A DNA stretch of 34,127 bases from NCBI GenBank assembly GCA_023135165.1, contig JAGLTS010000106.1, positions 1 to 34,127 of the forward strand, in the 5' to 3' direction. Under the pieces are notes generated by a model. That model saw only the letters and a list, made by a program, of their open reading frames with translations. It ran no database searches and was not told where the DNA came from. This DNA comes from Phycisphaerales bacterium (lineage in GTDB: Bacteria > Planctomycetota > Phycisphaerae > Phycisphaerales > JAGLTS01). The translations under genes and the position numbers were made by a program. Below, one piece after another: positions 1 to 9,700 of this stretch (position 1 is its first letter; every line of letters begins with the position of its first letter).

Positions 1-1
1 A

Positions 2-1468
2 ATACAGAGGTTCGGCGTCCTGTTGCTCGGCATGGGCGCCGCATGGCTCATGTCCGCTGCGGCCGTCCGACCGATCCTGCGGCGCCGACGCATCATGCGG
101 TTGGTTCCGCAGTTCAGCGCTCGTGTCTGTCCTGCCTGCGTGCGAGCCATGGACTCCGCTGACGACGAAACATGCACCTGTCCGCGCTGCGGCGCTTGCT
201 GGCCCGAAGAGGAACTTGAAGCGCTCTGGGAACAGACGGCGCACCGTCAAAACCGCATCGGATGGCTCGTCAAGCGCCTGCGTCGCTACGACGTGACGTG
301 GCGCCGGCACATGTGGGCTGTCTTCGCAACCGGTATCGATCATCCATACCGGTTTGGCATCATCGGAGGCGTGTTCGGGGCGGTCATCGGCATACTGCTC
401 GCTTTCCTCACCGGCTCGCGCGTTCCGGTGATCATTTTGGGACACGCGACGGTCACATCCTCGCTTATAGCAGGCGGCGTATACTACCTGGCCCTGCAAT
501 GGGGCAAGTCGACGCAAGGCCGGTTCTGCGCCACATGCAGCTATGAGAAGGACCCTGCCGGCGAACCGCCTCCGCGCTGCCCCGAATGCGGCGCGGACTG
601 GAGCCTGCCCGGCGCGACAATGCATGTGCGCCGGCTTGAGGGCAAGGTCCGCATCCCCATCGCCTCCATCGCTCTTCTTCTGCTGATCTTCATTCCAGGC
701 GTGGTGCTTGTCATGCCTTCCAAGCACGCGCACCTGCTCCCGACATCGGTGCTCGTTCGCTATGCGGTCACGGGCAATATCCTGTCATCTGACTCGTACT
801 GGGCGGAACTGAGCACTCGCACGATGACGCCGGAGCAGAAGCTGGAGCTGGCGCAACGGGTGCTCGACAAGCGAGCGAGTGGTGAGATACTCGCACTTGA
901 TACGGGCCTGATCTGGCTGGACAAGTACGCTGCCGCTGGCCGGATGGACCCCGACATGCTGGAGCGTTTCTACGCAGGCATGCTCGCTTTGCACATCGAA
1001 GGACCGGCTCGTGTTCGTGTCGGCGAGCAGATCCAACTGGAGGTGTGGGGACAGGATCGCTCCGCGAATGCCAGCCGAGGGACCACCTACGCGCTCGTCC
1101 TTGTCGAAGGGTTCTACGTGGGTGATGCAGCCTCGCCGATCGGTCGGCATGACACAGGCGACTTCGGCTCCGAGTTTGACTCCGAGCAGAGGGAGTTCGC
1201 CCAAATGCTGCGCCTGTCGTTGCCGGAGCCCGCCGCCTGCATGACGTTCACGCCCGATCAGCCCGGTGAAGTGACCGTTCGCGCTGCAATGTGGATCGTC
1301 ATCGCTCCAACCAACGCGATGCCCACTGCGCTCTCCTGGGCTGAGGATGACTCCATCATCACGCCGCCTGGGACGTCGTGGACCAAGCGCGTGGAACTCG
1401 AGCATGTATTGGAAGTCAGTGAGGCGTTGGCAGGGGGCGCGATGGCCGGCTCAGACGCAGCGGAGTGA
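2..1468 (+). CDS. Membrane protein with two zinc ribbons, 5' end cut by window edge
   Basis: I do not recognise a named family. The frame stays open to base 2, and the codons before the TTG at 23 and ATG at 32 encode hydrophobic residues that extend the first membrane segment, so the true start probably lies outside the window. Counting from the TTG, a cytoplasmic-type zinc ribbon (Cys pairs near residues 36-39 and 53-56) is followed by two membrane segments around 110-155. A second CxxC...CPEC ribbon lies near 169-190 and a third membrane segment near 210-232. The rest, about 250 residues, is predicted to lie outside the membrane. The tail ends 6 bases before the next gene, so the two may be co-transcribed. 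Paired ribbons next to membrane helices are common in uncharacterised planctomycete proteins; function is unknown. Confidence 0.75.
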   Translation: MQRFGVLLLGMGAAWLMSAAAVRPILRRRRIMRLVPQFSARVCPACVRAMDSADDETCTCPRCGACWPEEELEALWEQTAHRQNRIGWLVKRLRRYDVTWRRHMWAVFATGIDHPYRFGIIGGVFGAVIGILLAFLTGSRVPVIILGHATVTSSLIAGGVYYLALQWGKSTQGRFCATCSYEKDPAGEPPPRCPECGADWSLPGATMHVRRLEGKVRIPIASIALLLLIFIPGVVLVMPSKHAHLLPTSVLVRYAVTGNILSSDSYWAELSTRTMTPEQKLELAQRVLDKRASGEILALDTGLIWLDKYAAAGRMDPDMLERFYAGMLALHIEGPARVRVGEQIQLEVWGQDRSANASRGTTYALVLVEGFYVGDAASPIGRHDTGDFGSEFDSEQREFAQMLRLSLPEPAACMTFTPDQPGEVTVRAAMWIVIAPTNAMPTALSWAEDDSIITPPGTSWTKRVELEHVLEVSEALAGGAMAGSDAAE

Positions 1469-1474
1469 ATCATC

Positions 1475-2218
1475 ATGGTGAACTATGTGAAGATGCGCAG
1501 CATCGTTGTCGGGATGACACTTCTTGCGGGCATCATGTTCGCGCTGCCGATTGTGTCGGAATCGGTTGACGCGGACGATGCGCCGATGCGGCCTGCGGTT
1601 GTCGCGCCCGGCGGCGGCGCTCAGCCACCGGCCGACGCGATTGTGCTCTTCGACGGAACTGGCTTGTCCGGATGGCGAACGATGGCCGGTGGCGAAGCGG
1701 GTTGGATCGTTCAGGACGGCGCGATGATCGTCAAGCCCGGCAGTGGAGGCATCGTCAGCGAGTTGACATTCGGCGGCGCCCAGGTTCATGTCGAGTTCGC
1801 TGCGCCTGCGACTCCCGTTGGCGAAGGACAGGCGAGAGGCAACAGCGGTGTGTACCTCCAGGCGCGCTACGAAGTGCAGGTGCTTGATTCGTATGAGAAC
1901 GACACCTATCCCGACGGCCAATGTGGCGCGGTGTACTCGCAGTACCCGCCGCTCGTCAACGCGTGCAGGCTGCCCGGCGAATGGCAAGCGTACGACATCA
2001 TCTTCCATCCGCCCGTGTTCGATGAAGACGGCAAGAAGACCACGCCCGGTACAATGACCGTGCTGCACAACGGCGTGCTGATCCAGGATCACGTTGAGTT
2101 GCTCGGCCGAACGACCGCCTCGGCGCAGGATGAAGGCCCGAGCGACGGCCCACTGTATCTGCAAGACCACGGCAGCCCGGTCCGCTACCGCAACATCTGG
2201 GTGCGCCCGCTGGATTGA
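1475..2218 (+). CDS. Exported single-domain DUF1080 (3-keto-glycoside hydrolase-like) protein
   Basis: 247 residues. A signal peptide (hydrophobic residues about 8-27) is followed by a DUF1080/concanavalin-like domain from about 55 to the end. Visible family hallmarks are FDGTGLSGW near the start of the domain, NSGVYLQARYEVQVLDSY in the middle, and the closing LQDHG.PVRYRNIWVRPL strand. DUF1080 proteins include enzymes acting on 3-keto-disaccharides and 3-keto-glycosides, but many are uncharacterised, so the substrate here is not known. GGAG at 1462-1465 supports the ATG at 1475; an in-frame ATG at 1493 would also leave a signal peptide. The gene starts 6 bases after the zinc-ribbon membrane gene and converges on another DUF1080 gene on the other strand. 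Confidence 0.9.
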   Translation: MVNYVKMRSIVVGMTLLAGIMFALPIVSESVDADDAPMRPAVVAPGGGAQPPADAIVLFDGTGLSGWRTMAGGEAGWIVQDGAMIVKPGSGGIVSELTFGGAQVHVEFAAPATPVGEGQARGNSGVYLQARYEVQVLDSYENDTYPDGQCGAVYSQYPPLVNACRLPGEWQAYDIIFHPPVFDEDGKKTTPGTMTVLHNGVLIQDHVELLGRTTASAQDEGPSDGPLYLQDHGSPVRYRNIWVRPLD

Positions 2219-2224
2219 TATGCA

Positions 2225-2245
2225 GTTGCGCCGAGCGAGCGCAGC
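2225..2245. other. Intergenic hairpin between convergent DUF1080 genes
   Basis: GTTGCGC (2225-2231) pairs with GCGCAGC (2239-2245), allowing one G-T pair, around a 7-base loop. No T-run follows, so terminator function is uncertain. A 13-base string, ACGCAGCCCTGGA at 2255-2267, lies just beyond and recurs at 28378-28390. Confidence 0.35.
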
Positions 2246-2277
2246 CGAGTTGCCACGCAGCCCTGGATCAATGTCAT

Positions 2278-3615
2278 CTATTCGATCGGCGCGAGGCGGA
2301 TGTTGCGGAAGTGGATCTCCGCGCCTTCTGATTGCAGGCAGATCTTGCCGGGGATCTCTTGTACATCCCACGCTTCGTTCACGACCTCACCGTTCACCCT
2401 CAGGACGATCGACGAACCGTCCACGATGATCTCGTACTCGTTCCACTCACCGATGGGGCGCTCCGCGAAGTGGGTCTTCCTCGTGTTTCGACCGCGTGTG
2501 CGATCGGGGTCGGTCTTCATCTGGAAGTCGTCGATGTTCCAGAAATCGCCTGCGTTTCCACTGTGAAGCTGCGCCTCGACGCTGCGTGGCCAGACCTTGT
2601 CCTCGCCGATCATGCGCATCAGGACGCCGCTGTTGCCCGCCTCCTTCGTGATCGGATTGAACCGCCACTCGAGCCTGAGCACATAGTTCGTATAGTCAGT
2701 CTCGGTTCGGATATACCCAGCAGGCTTGCCCATGCAGATAAGGATGCCGTCGCGGACGGACCAGACATCGCTCATCTCAGCGTCGCCGTACAGATGTGCC
2801 GTCCATCCGGTGAGGTCTTTGCCGTTGAAGAGTGTGATCTCGCCGGGCATCGGTGCGGAGAGGTCGCGGATCTTGATGTGGCGGTACCACACATCGTCGC
2901 CGTGGTCCTGCAGCGCGATATGCCCGCGGGCGTTGACGCCGAAGCCTTCATACGCGCCGAACTTGCTTGCCTCGACGCGCTCGTTCCAGTCGTCGCTTCC
3001 AAGCTCACACGCAACGATTTTGATGCCGTTCAGCCAATGCTGGAGCCGGTTGTCGTTGATAACGATGCGCGTGTCGTTGAACTCACCGGTGGGCCTATTG
3101 ACCTTGCCCGGAGCGGGTGTGTAGAGGTCGTATAGCGCGCCGGCTGAATGCGCATCGGTCGGTTGGGCGCCGTGGCCCGCATCGTCGAGGATCTGGTACT
3201 CAGGCCCGGTCTGCCATGGGGCTGCTGCGGTTTCCTTGACGCGATACATGATCCCGCTGTTGGCCTTCTCCGCAACGCGCCATTGCAGCACAAACTCGAA
3301 GTTCTCGAACTGATCGACGGTGATGATGTCGCCGCCGCCCCCACCGGCTGTGACCTTCATGCAGTCATCCTCGACGATCCACCCCTTCTCGGGGAACGCA
3401 TCCTGTCGATAACCGCGCCACCGATCGGTCGATTCGCCGTCAAAGAGCAACATCCAACCGGCTGCGGTCTCGGCAGGCGTCAGCGCGTTCAGCGCAACCG
3501 GTTTCACCGCGTTGGGGGCGTTGGGGGTGCTGGGGGTATCCTGCGTCGCCTCACTGCATGCCGTCACGACCAGCAACGACGCGAGCACGCTGCATCTGAT
3601 TCGTTTGGTGTTCAC
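2278..3615 (-). CDS. Two-domain DUF1080 lipoprotein
   Basis: 445 residues, starting at a GTG with GGAGG eight bases upstream (3624-3628). The N-terminus is a lipoprotein signal with a V-T-A-C lipobox at Cys20, so the mature protein is probably membrane-anchored in the envelope. Two DUF1080 domains follow in tandem: the first from about 50 to 250 (LLFDGESTDRW, NSGIMYRV, LQDHGDDVWYRHIKI), the second from about 258 to 445 (TLFNGKDLTGW, NSGVLMRM, final FRNIRLAPI). Each ends with the typical F/Y-R-N/H-I strand. Known members act on 3-keto-glycosides; assigning that reaction here is inference. The gene lies 14 bases downstream of the MFS transporter stop, so transport and processing genes probably form an operon. 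Confidence 0.9.
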   Translation of the reverse strand: MNTKRIRCSVLASLLVVTACSEATQDTPSTPNAPNAVKPVALNALTPAETAAGWMLLFDGESTDRWRGYRQDAFPEKGWIVEDDCMKVTAGGGGGDIITVDQFENFEFVLQWRVAEKANSGIMYRVKETAAAPWQTGPEYQILDDAGHGAQPTDAHSAGALYDLYTPAPGKVNRPTGEFNDTRIVINDNRLQHWLNGIKIVACELGSDDWNERVEASKFGAYEGFGVNARGHIALQDHGDDVWYRHIKIRDLSAPMPGEITLFNGKDLTGWTAHLYGDAEMSDVWSVRDGILICMGKPAGYIRTETDYTNYVLRLEWRFNPITKEAGNSGVLMRMIGEDKVWPRSVEAQLHSGNAGDFWNIDDFQMKTDPDRTRGRNTRKTHFAERPIGEWNEYEIIVDGSSIVLRVNGEVVNEAWDVQEIPGKICLQSEGAEIHFRNIRLAPIE

Positions 3616-3629
3616 GGGGCAATCCTCCG

Positions 3630-5138
3630 CTATTCGCTTTCAGGCGCGGGGTCGGCGGGCTCATCACGCGCGCCCGCGTCGAGCGTCTCAGCCTTGTATC
3701 CTCCGGCTGCCTTGTCGCGCAGGAACAAGATGCCGAAGACGATGATGATGACGATGGAGAACGGCGCGACGTATCGGAATGATATGCGTCCGCCGTGATT
3801 GTCCGCCGGGTTGAGAATGTTCTTCACCTGGCTGGCGAGGTTTTCAGCCGCATCACCCTTCGGCGCATTGCTGATGACACCGCGCAGGGCGTTGGCGGTG
3901 TCGCCCTCGGGCAGCGCACCGGAGAGCCTCTGTGCGGCGAGCACCTTCTCAGCATTACCGACGGCGTTCATGATCTCGGCTCTGATGACCTCCTCCTCGC
4001 CTGTCGCAGCCGGCGGGTAGACCTCGACGACCTGTTCGAGCACGGCGACGGTGCCGTTAACCGGCAGGGCGTCATGAAGGTACTGGTCGGCGATTCTCCC
4101 CATCTGCGGGGCCGTCACGACGCCAACCATGAGCATGCCCATGCCGCCCATCAACGCCAGGCCGAGCGCGCCGCTCTTGGGAACACGCTCAGACACTACG
4201 CCGAGCATCGTCGGCCAGAAGTAGCAGACGCCGACGGCGAACGTGGTGGCCGAGGCGAAAGCCATTGGCGTATTCGTCGCGAAACTGAACCAGTAGAGAC
4301 CGATCCCGGCCAGCACGGCGGAACCGACGAGGATGCCGGTGGGTGAGAGTTTGTGCACGACGGGGCCTGCGAAGAAACGCAGGACCGCCATCAGGCCGTT
4401 GATGTAGGCGAGAACGAGAATGCCGTGGATGCCGCCCGCTTCGAGCACGGCGGGCACCCAGCGTCCCGGGCCGAGTTCGAGCGAAGCGGTGATGCACATG
4501 CACAGAAGGAGGATGAGAAACAGGGGCCGCAGCAGCGCGCCGCGGACCATGCCGCTGAACGTGATGCCGGACTGGACTCGCTCGGTGGCGGGGAACTTCG
4601 CACCTGTGAAGAGGATGCCGTACACGACGGTCGGGATGAGAATCAGCGCGACCTTGATGCGCCAGTCGCCGATACCGACCCGGTCGAGCAGAAAGCACGC
4701 GACGGCGCCGATGACGATTCCGCCGGGGAACCACACGTGGAATTGGTTGAGCTTCTTGGTCTTCTCATCGGGATAGAGCGTCGTGATGAGTGGGTTGCAC
4801 ACCGCTTCGACGGTTCCGTTGCCGAGCGACAGGACAAGCGCGCCGAAGAAGAGCATCCAGAAGCCGGTAGCGAAGATCATGATGAGCGCACCCGCTGCAT
4901 GGCAAACAAGCGCGAAGCGCATCAGGTTCTTCATTCCGAGCGCATCGCAGAGCGGACCGAGCACGAAGATCGAGATCGTGAAACCCCAGATGGCAGCGCC
5001 GCCGATGTAGCCGACCTGCTCGTTGCTCAGAATGAATTGCTCCTTGAGCGGCCCCATGATGGCGCCGATCACGGCGAAGCAGACGGATGTCGAGATGAGC
5101 GAGAAACAACTGCCCAGAAACAGACGTTCTTTATTCAT
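3630..5138 (-). CDS. MFS transporter, probably for a sugar or sugar derivative
   Basis: 502 residues with about 12 hydrophobic segments in the MFS 6+6 arrangement (first near 8-30, last near 457-474). The start is the ATG at 5138, preceded by AAAGG at normal spacing; a longer open frame to 5228 has no support. The intracellular loop after segment 2 carries GPLCDALGMKNLMR, resembling the MFS G-x3-D-x2-G motif A. Unusually, about 100 hydrophilic residues (351-452) separate the eleventh and twelfth segments, where most MFS proteins have a short loop. The likely operon partner is the two-domain DUF1080 lipoprotein, and a Tat-exported oxidoreductase is divergent, which suggests a carbohydrate. The substrate cannot be told from sequence. 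Confidence 0.85.
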   Translation of the reverse strand: MNKERLFLGSCFSLISTSVCFAVIGAIMGPLKEQFILSNEQVGYIGGAAIWGFTISIFVLGPLCDALGMKNLMRFALVCHAAGALIMIFATGFWMLFFGALVLSLGNGTVEAVCNPLITTLYPDEKTKKLNQFHVWFPGGIVIGAVACFLLDRVGIGDWRIKVALILIPTVVYGILFTGAKFPATERVQSGITFSGMVRGALLRPLFLILLLCMCITASLELGPGRWVPAVLEAGGIHGILVLAYINGLMAVLRFFAGPVVHKLSPTGILVGSAVLAGIGLYWFSFATNTPMAFASATTFAVGVCYFWPTMLGVVSERVPKSGALGLALMGGMGMLMVGVVTAPQMGRIADQYLHDALPVNGTVAVLEQVVEVYPPAATGEEEVIRAEIMNAVGNAEKVLAAQRLSGALPEGDTANALRGVISNAPKGDAAENLASQVKNILNPADNHGGRISFRYVAPFSIVIIIVFGILFLRDKAAGGYKAETLDAGARDEPADPAPESE

Positions 5139-5330
5139 CAGCTTGTACCTTTCAATGATGCTCCGCGACTGAGTGAAAAACAGGCGGGCACATGACCGGA
5201 AACTACGCCCGGCATCGCAGGGTGTCAATCATCAGACCTCGGCGGCGAGGGAGGCCGGGGCCTGGGCCGACCACGAGGCCGTCCGCCCGGGCCTACTTGT
5301 GTCTGGCGGCAGATCGACGACAATCAGCGA

Positions 5331-5352
5331 GGCATGCCGATTCGGATATGCC
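5331..5352. promoter_or_regulatory. Candidate operator dyad in divergent MFS / oxidoreductase region
   Basis: The 259-base divergent region holds a nested inverted repeat. Outer arms are GGCAT (5331-5335) and ATGCC (5348-5352), and inner arms CCGA and TCGG are centred on base 5341. The dyad is about 45 bases upstream of the oxidoreductase start codon. I see no convincing -35/-10 pair and no regulator gene adjacent. Otherwise the region shows nothing I can name. Confidence 0.3.
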
Positions 5353-5397
5353 GTGCTCAAGACTTGGACCGCGTTTTCTCTCTGGAGCAGAACCGAA

Positions 5398-6708
5398 ATG
5401 TCGGGACGAAGACGACTCACACGCCGGACGTTCATCAGGCACGCGGGTGTGGCTGCGATCGCATCGCCGCAGATCATTCCGTCGCTCGCGCTCGGTGCGG
5501 CGGGGATGTACAGGCCCGCGCCGAGCAACCGCATCACGATGGGACTGATCGGATGCGGCGGCATGGGGCAGGGGAATCTGCGGAGCTTCCTCCGCCAAGG
5601 CGATGTGCAGGTCCTGGCTGTGTGCGATCCGGATACGCAGAGGCGCGAAAGCGCCAAGCGCGCCGTTGATGAGTACTACGCTGATCAGACGACCGCGGGT
5701 ACGTACCACGGTTGCGCCGCGTACAACGACTTCCGTGATCTGCTCGCGCGCGATGACATCGACACGATCATCCAGGCGACGCCCGATCATTGGCACGCGC
5801 TGGTCGTCATCGCGGCGGCAAGAGCGGGCAAGGACATCTACGGCGAGAAACCGTTGAGCCTGACGATCAGCCAGGGCAGGGCGATGAGCGACGCCGTCGC
5901 GCGCTACGGCCGAGTGTTTCAGACGGGCAGTCAGCAGCGCAGCGACAGCCGGTTCCGCTTCGCATGTGAACTCGTGCGTAACGGCCGAATCGGCACGGTG
6001 CGCCGCGTGACGTGCGGCCTGCCCACCACGCCGACGACCGGCAACCATCCGCCGCAGCCCGTCCCCGATGGGTTCGACTATGACCTTTGGCTCGGCCCGG
6101 CACCGTGGGCTCCGTTCAACGAGTATCGCACGCATTGGAACTTCCGTTGGATTCTTGATTACTCGGGCGGGCAAGTGACCGACTGGGGCGCGCACCACAT
6201 CGACATCGCGCACTGGGGGCTTGGCCTGACGGACACCGGCCCGGTTCATGTCGAAGGCGTCGGCGAGTTCCCGATCGACGGCCTGTACGACGCGGCGACG
6301 AACTATCGTTTCACCTGCACCTACGCGACCGGTGTTCAGATCACTGTCACAAACGACTTCGAGAACGGCGTGAAGTGGGAAGGCGACGATGGCTGGGTGT
6401 TCGTGAATCGCGGCCGAATCGATGCGGAGCCGAAGTCGCTCCTGAGCGATGTGATCGGGCCGAACGAGATACAGCTTCCGCGATCCAAAGGCCACCACCG
6501 CGACTTCCTGGAATGCGTCAGGAGCAGGCGCGAACCGATCGCGCCGATCGAGCACGCGCACCGGACGATCACCGTCTCGCACTTGGGCAACATCGCCATG
6601 CAGATCGGCCGGGCTGTGCGATGGAACCCGCAAACTGAAATGTTTGTGGATGATCCGCAAGCGGAGCGTATGGCCGACCGCGCGATGCGTGAGCCTTGGC
6701 GGTTGTAG
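5398..6708 (+). CDS. Tat-exported Gfo/Idh/MocA-family oxidoreductase
   Basis: 436 residues from the ATG at 5398, chosen because GGAG precedes it and because it places a Tat signal (R-R-T-F-I-R, residues 9-14, then a hydrophobic stretch) at the N-terminus. The Rossmann domain shows GLIGCGGMGQGN with GxGxxG at about 52-57. The family EKP motif is at 150-152, within DIYGEKPLSL. The C-terminal alpha/beta domain contains the planctomycete-type GGQVTDWGAHHIDIAHWGLG segment. Members are NAD(P)-dependent sugar or cyclitol dehydrogenases. Tat export implies folding with bound cofactor before transport, as known for Zymomonas glucose-fructose oxidoreductase. It precedes the ThuA-HEAT gene by 50 bases on the same strand. 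The substrate is unknown. Confidence 0.9.
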   Translation: MSGRRRLTRRTFIRHAGVAAIASPQIIPSLALGAAGMYRPAPSNRITMGLIGCGGMGQGNLRSFLRQGDVQVLAVCDPDTQRRESAKRAVDEYYADQTTAGTYHGCAAYNDFRDLLARDDIDTIIQATPDHWHALVVIAAARAGKDIYGEKPLSLTISQGRAMSDAVARYGRVFQTGSQQRSDSRFRFACELVRNGRIGTVRRVTCGLPTTPTTGNHPPQPVPDGFDYDLWLGPAPWAPFNEYRTHWNFRWILDYSGGQVTDWGAHHIDIAHWGLGLTDTGPVHVEGVGEFPIDGLYDAATNYRFTCTYATGVQITVTNDFENGVKWEGDDGWVFVNRGRIDAEPKSLLSDVIGPNEIQLPRSKGHHRDFLECVRSRREPIAPIEHAHRTITVSHLGNIAMQIGRAVRWNPQTEMFVDDPQAERMADRAMREPWRL

Positions 6709-6758
6709 CATGCAGCGGTGTGGGCGGGGATGACGAAGCTGGCGGTCACGAGGATCAA

Positions 6759-9700
6759 ATGATGAAAACGAAACTCAGACGACGAACACTGACGGCGACT
6801 TCCCTGACAGCGTGCTTGCTGCTCATGGCGCCCGGCGCGGATGCAGCGGACATCCCGGACGATGCCATCAATCGGATCGAGCAGGCGCTGCCTGATGCGC
6901 CGACCGTCCAGCCGAGTGAGCCGAGGACGATCCTGATCTTCTCGCTCTGCAAGGGCTATCGACATGGGTCGATCCCCTACGGCGTGCATGCGTTCACGCG
7001 CCTCGGCGAACGCACCGGCGCGTACACAGCCATCGTCAGCGAAGACACAGCGATGTTCACGCGCGAGAACCTTGCGCGCTTCGATGCGATCATCTTCAAC
7101 AACTCGACCGGCGCGCTCTTTACTGATCCGCAACTGAAGCAGAACCTCATCGACTTCGTCAAGCAAGGCGGTGGCATCGTCGGCATCCACGCAGCGACGG
7201 ACTGCTTCTACGATTGGCCCGAGTACGGCGAGATGATGGGCGCCTACTTCCACGGCCACCCGTGGCACGAGCAGGTCACGCTCAAGCTCGACGACGCCGA
7301 CCACCCGGTGAACGCTGTGTTCCAAGGCGAGCCGTTTGTCATCACCGATGAGATCTACCAGTTCAAGGAGCCGTACTCGCGCGATCGGCTGCACGTGCTG
7401 CTGAGCCTGGATGCCGCCGCAACGGACATGGAGAAGGACGGCATTCACCGAGCCGACGGCGACTTCGCGGTGAGTTGGGTTCGCGCGTACGGCAAGGGGC
7501 GGGTGTTCTACTGCTCGCTCGGGCATCGCAACGAGATCTTCTGGAACCCGACGGTTTTGCAGCATTATCTCGACGGCATCCAGTTCGCCATCGGCGACCT
7601 GCCCGGCGACCCGTTTGATGCGGTGACGACATACCAGTTCGGCGAGAGCCGGCTGCCGTTGAGCGAGATCGCGGGGCAAGTGCGCGATGCGCTCGGCGAT
7701 CCGGAACGGGAGCGAGAGATCGAAGGGCGCCTCATCGGGCTGCTTTCGTCGGATGAAGCGACGATTGCGTGCAAGATGTTCGCGTGTCGGCAACTGGCGT
7801 TGGCGGGCGGGGATGCATCAGTTCCCGTGCTGGCGGACTTGCTCGACGATCCACAGCTCGCGCACATGGCGCGGTACGCACTGGAGCGAATCCCAGGCAA
7901 GGCCGTCGACACGGTACTCATCCAGGCGCTCCACGAACTGGATGGGGAACTTCGCATCGGCGTCATCAACTCGATCGGCGAGCGAGGCAATCGCCGTGCG
8001 GCCAAGACGCTGTTCAAGGCTGCGGTCGGCGTGGATGAGCCGACACGGCTGGCCGTCGTGGAGGCGATGGGTAAGCTCGGCGGCTCCCAGGCGGTCAGCG
8101 CCCTGACGCGGATCGCAGCGACATCCGATGCGAACGATGCGCCGCGCGTCAAGGCGGCGGCGCTCGATGGATTACTGCGTTGCGCCGAGATCATGGTCGA
8201 CGAGGGCGAGACCGATCGCGCAGCCGCGCTGTATCGCACGCTGTACGACGAGCCGAACCCCCAGCACGTACGCGTCGCTGCCCTGCGCGGGCTTGTTCTG
8301 GCGGACCCGCTACCAGTGATCGACGTTGTGATCGGACTGCTGGAAGATGAAGATCCGGCATGGCGAGGCACAGCAGCAAGGCTCATCGTTGAGATGCCCA
8401 CTGCGGAGGCGACGCGCCTCTATGCGACACAGCTCACCGATCTGCAGCCATCCACGCAGATTCTGCTCATGAACGCGCTGGCCGATCGCGGCGACCGGGC
8501 AGCCGGGCCGATGGTTGCAGCGCTGATTGATAGCGCTGACTTGGCTGTGACACAGGCGGCAGTGCGGGCGCTCGCGCGGATTGGTGATGCGTCACACACA
8601 GCCCTTCTCGCGGAACTTGCGGCGCGCGGTGATGCCCAGGCTCGGATGAGCCTTGACCGTCTGCGGGCGGAAGGTGCTGATGAAGCCATTGCGAGCTTGC
8701 TGTACGCTCGTGCAGCGAATGTTCGCCGCGAGGCGGCGCGGTCGCTCGGCTCGCGCGCGGCTGTCGGGCAGGTCTCGCCGCTTATCCGCACCGCGTCAAA
8801 TGATCCAGACGAGCTCGCGCGCATCGCGGCGCTTCGATCACTTGGGTTGCTCGCCGGGCAGGATGCGCTGCGCGACTTGGTTCATCTTCTTCTGCGAGCG
8901 GATAACCCCCATCTGCAAGCCGCGACGTCGGACTGCCTGATCGCGGTGTGCACGCGCATCGACGATCGGGCAGCGTGCGCCACGCCTATCGCTGATGCGT
9001 TCGACGATGCCGACATGCCCGCGAAGCGATCGCTGCTTGTCGTGCTGGGACACGTCGGCGGCCCGGTCGCACTGGACGTTGTGCGCGAAGCGATCGATGA
9101 GCCTGCCTTGGCCGACGCTGCGCTTGATGCCTTGACGAACTGGTCCGATGTGGGCGCTGCGGATGATCTGTTCGCCATCGCGCAACAGGCGACCGACCCG
9201 GTGCAGCGCATCACAGCGTTCATCGGCTACATCCGCGTCATCAACCTTCCCAGCGCTCGCGATCCGGTCGAGACGGTGAACATGTACCGCCGCGCCGCCG
9301 GTATCGCTACGAACGACGCTGAGCACCGCCTCGTCCTGACCGGTCTGGCGGGCGTCCCGCATACCGATGCGCTGCGACTGATCGAGGGATACCTCTCGCA
9401 CGAATCAGTCAGTCGTGATGCGGCGAGCGCCCTCCTCGCCATCGCCCGCCTCCTCGGCGAACAGCACCGCGATGTGACTCAGCCCGCCATTGACAACATC
9501 CTCCGCCTGTTCCCCGACGACGCTGAGCTGACCTATCAGGCGGGCCACGTCGTGAACGATATCGAACGCAATGAGGGCTTCATCACGACATGGCGGTTCG
9601 CCGGGCCGTTTGCGCAGGAGAACACGGGCGGCGAGGCGATCTTCGATGTCGCGTTCGCGCCGGAGACGGGTGACGAAGTTCACTGGCAAGCGATGCCGGC

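Noticed and set aside
4353..5195. Plus-strand open frame opposite the MFS gene
   Set aside because: The translation is extremely acidic and Glu/Asp/Arg-rich with no motif, and the minus strand encodes clear membrane helices.
5173..5397. N-terminal extension of the Gfo/Idh/MocA protein
   Set aside because: The extension has no family similarity and would bury the Tat signal; the ATG at 5398 has a ribosome binding site.
5293..6711. Long minus-strand open frame opposite the first Gfo/Idh/MocA gene, and similar antisense frames such as 6336-7793 and 1451-2371
   Set aside because: They lie wholly or largely opposite genes with clear domains. Their translations are Arg/His/Val-rich without recognisable motifs, as expected for shadow frames in GC-rich DNA.
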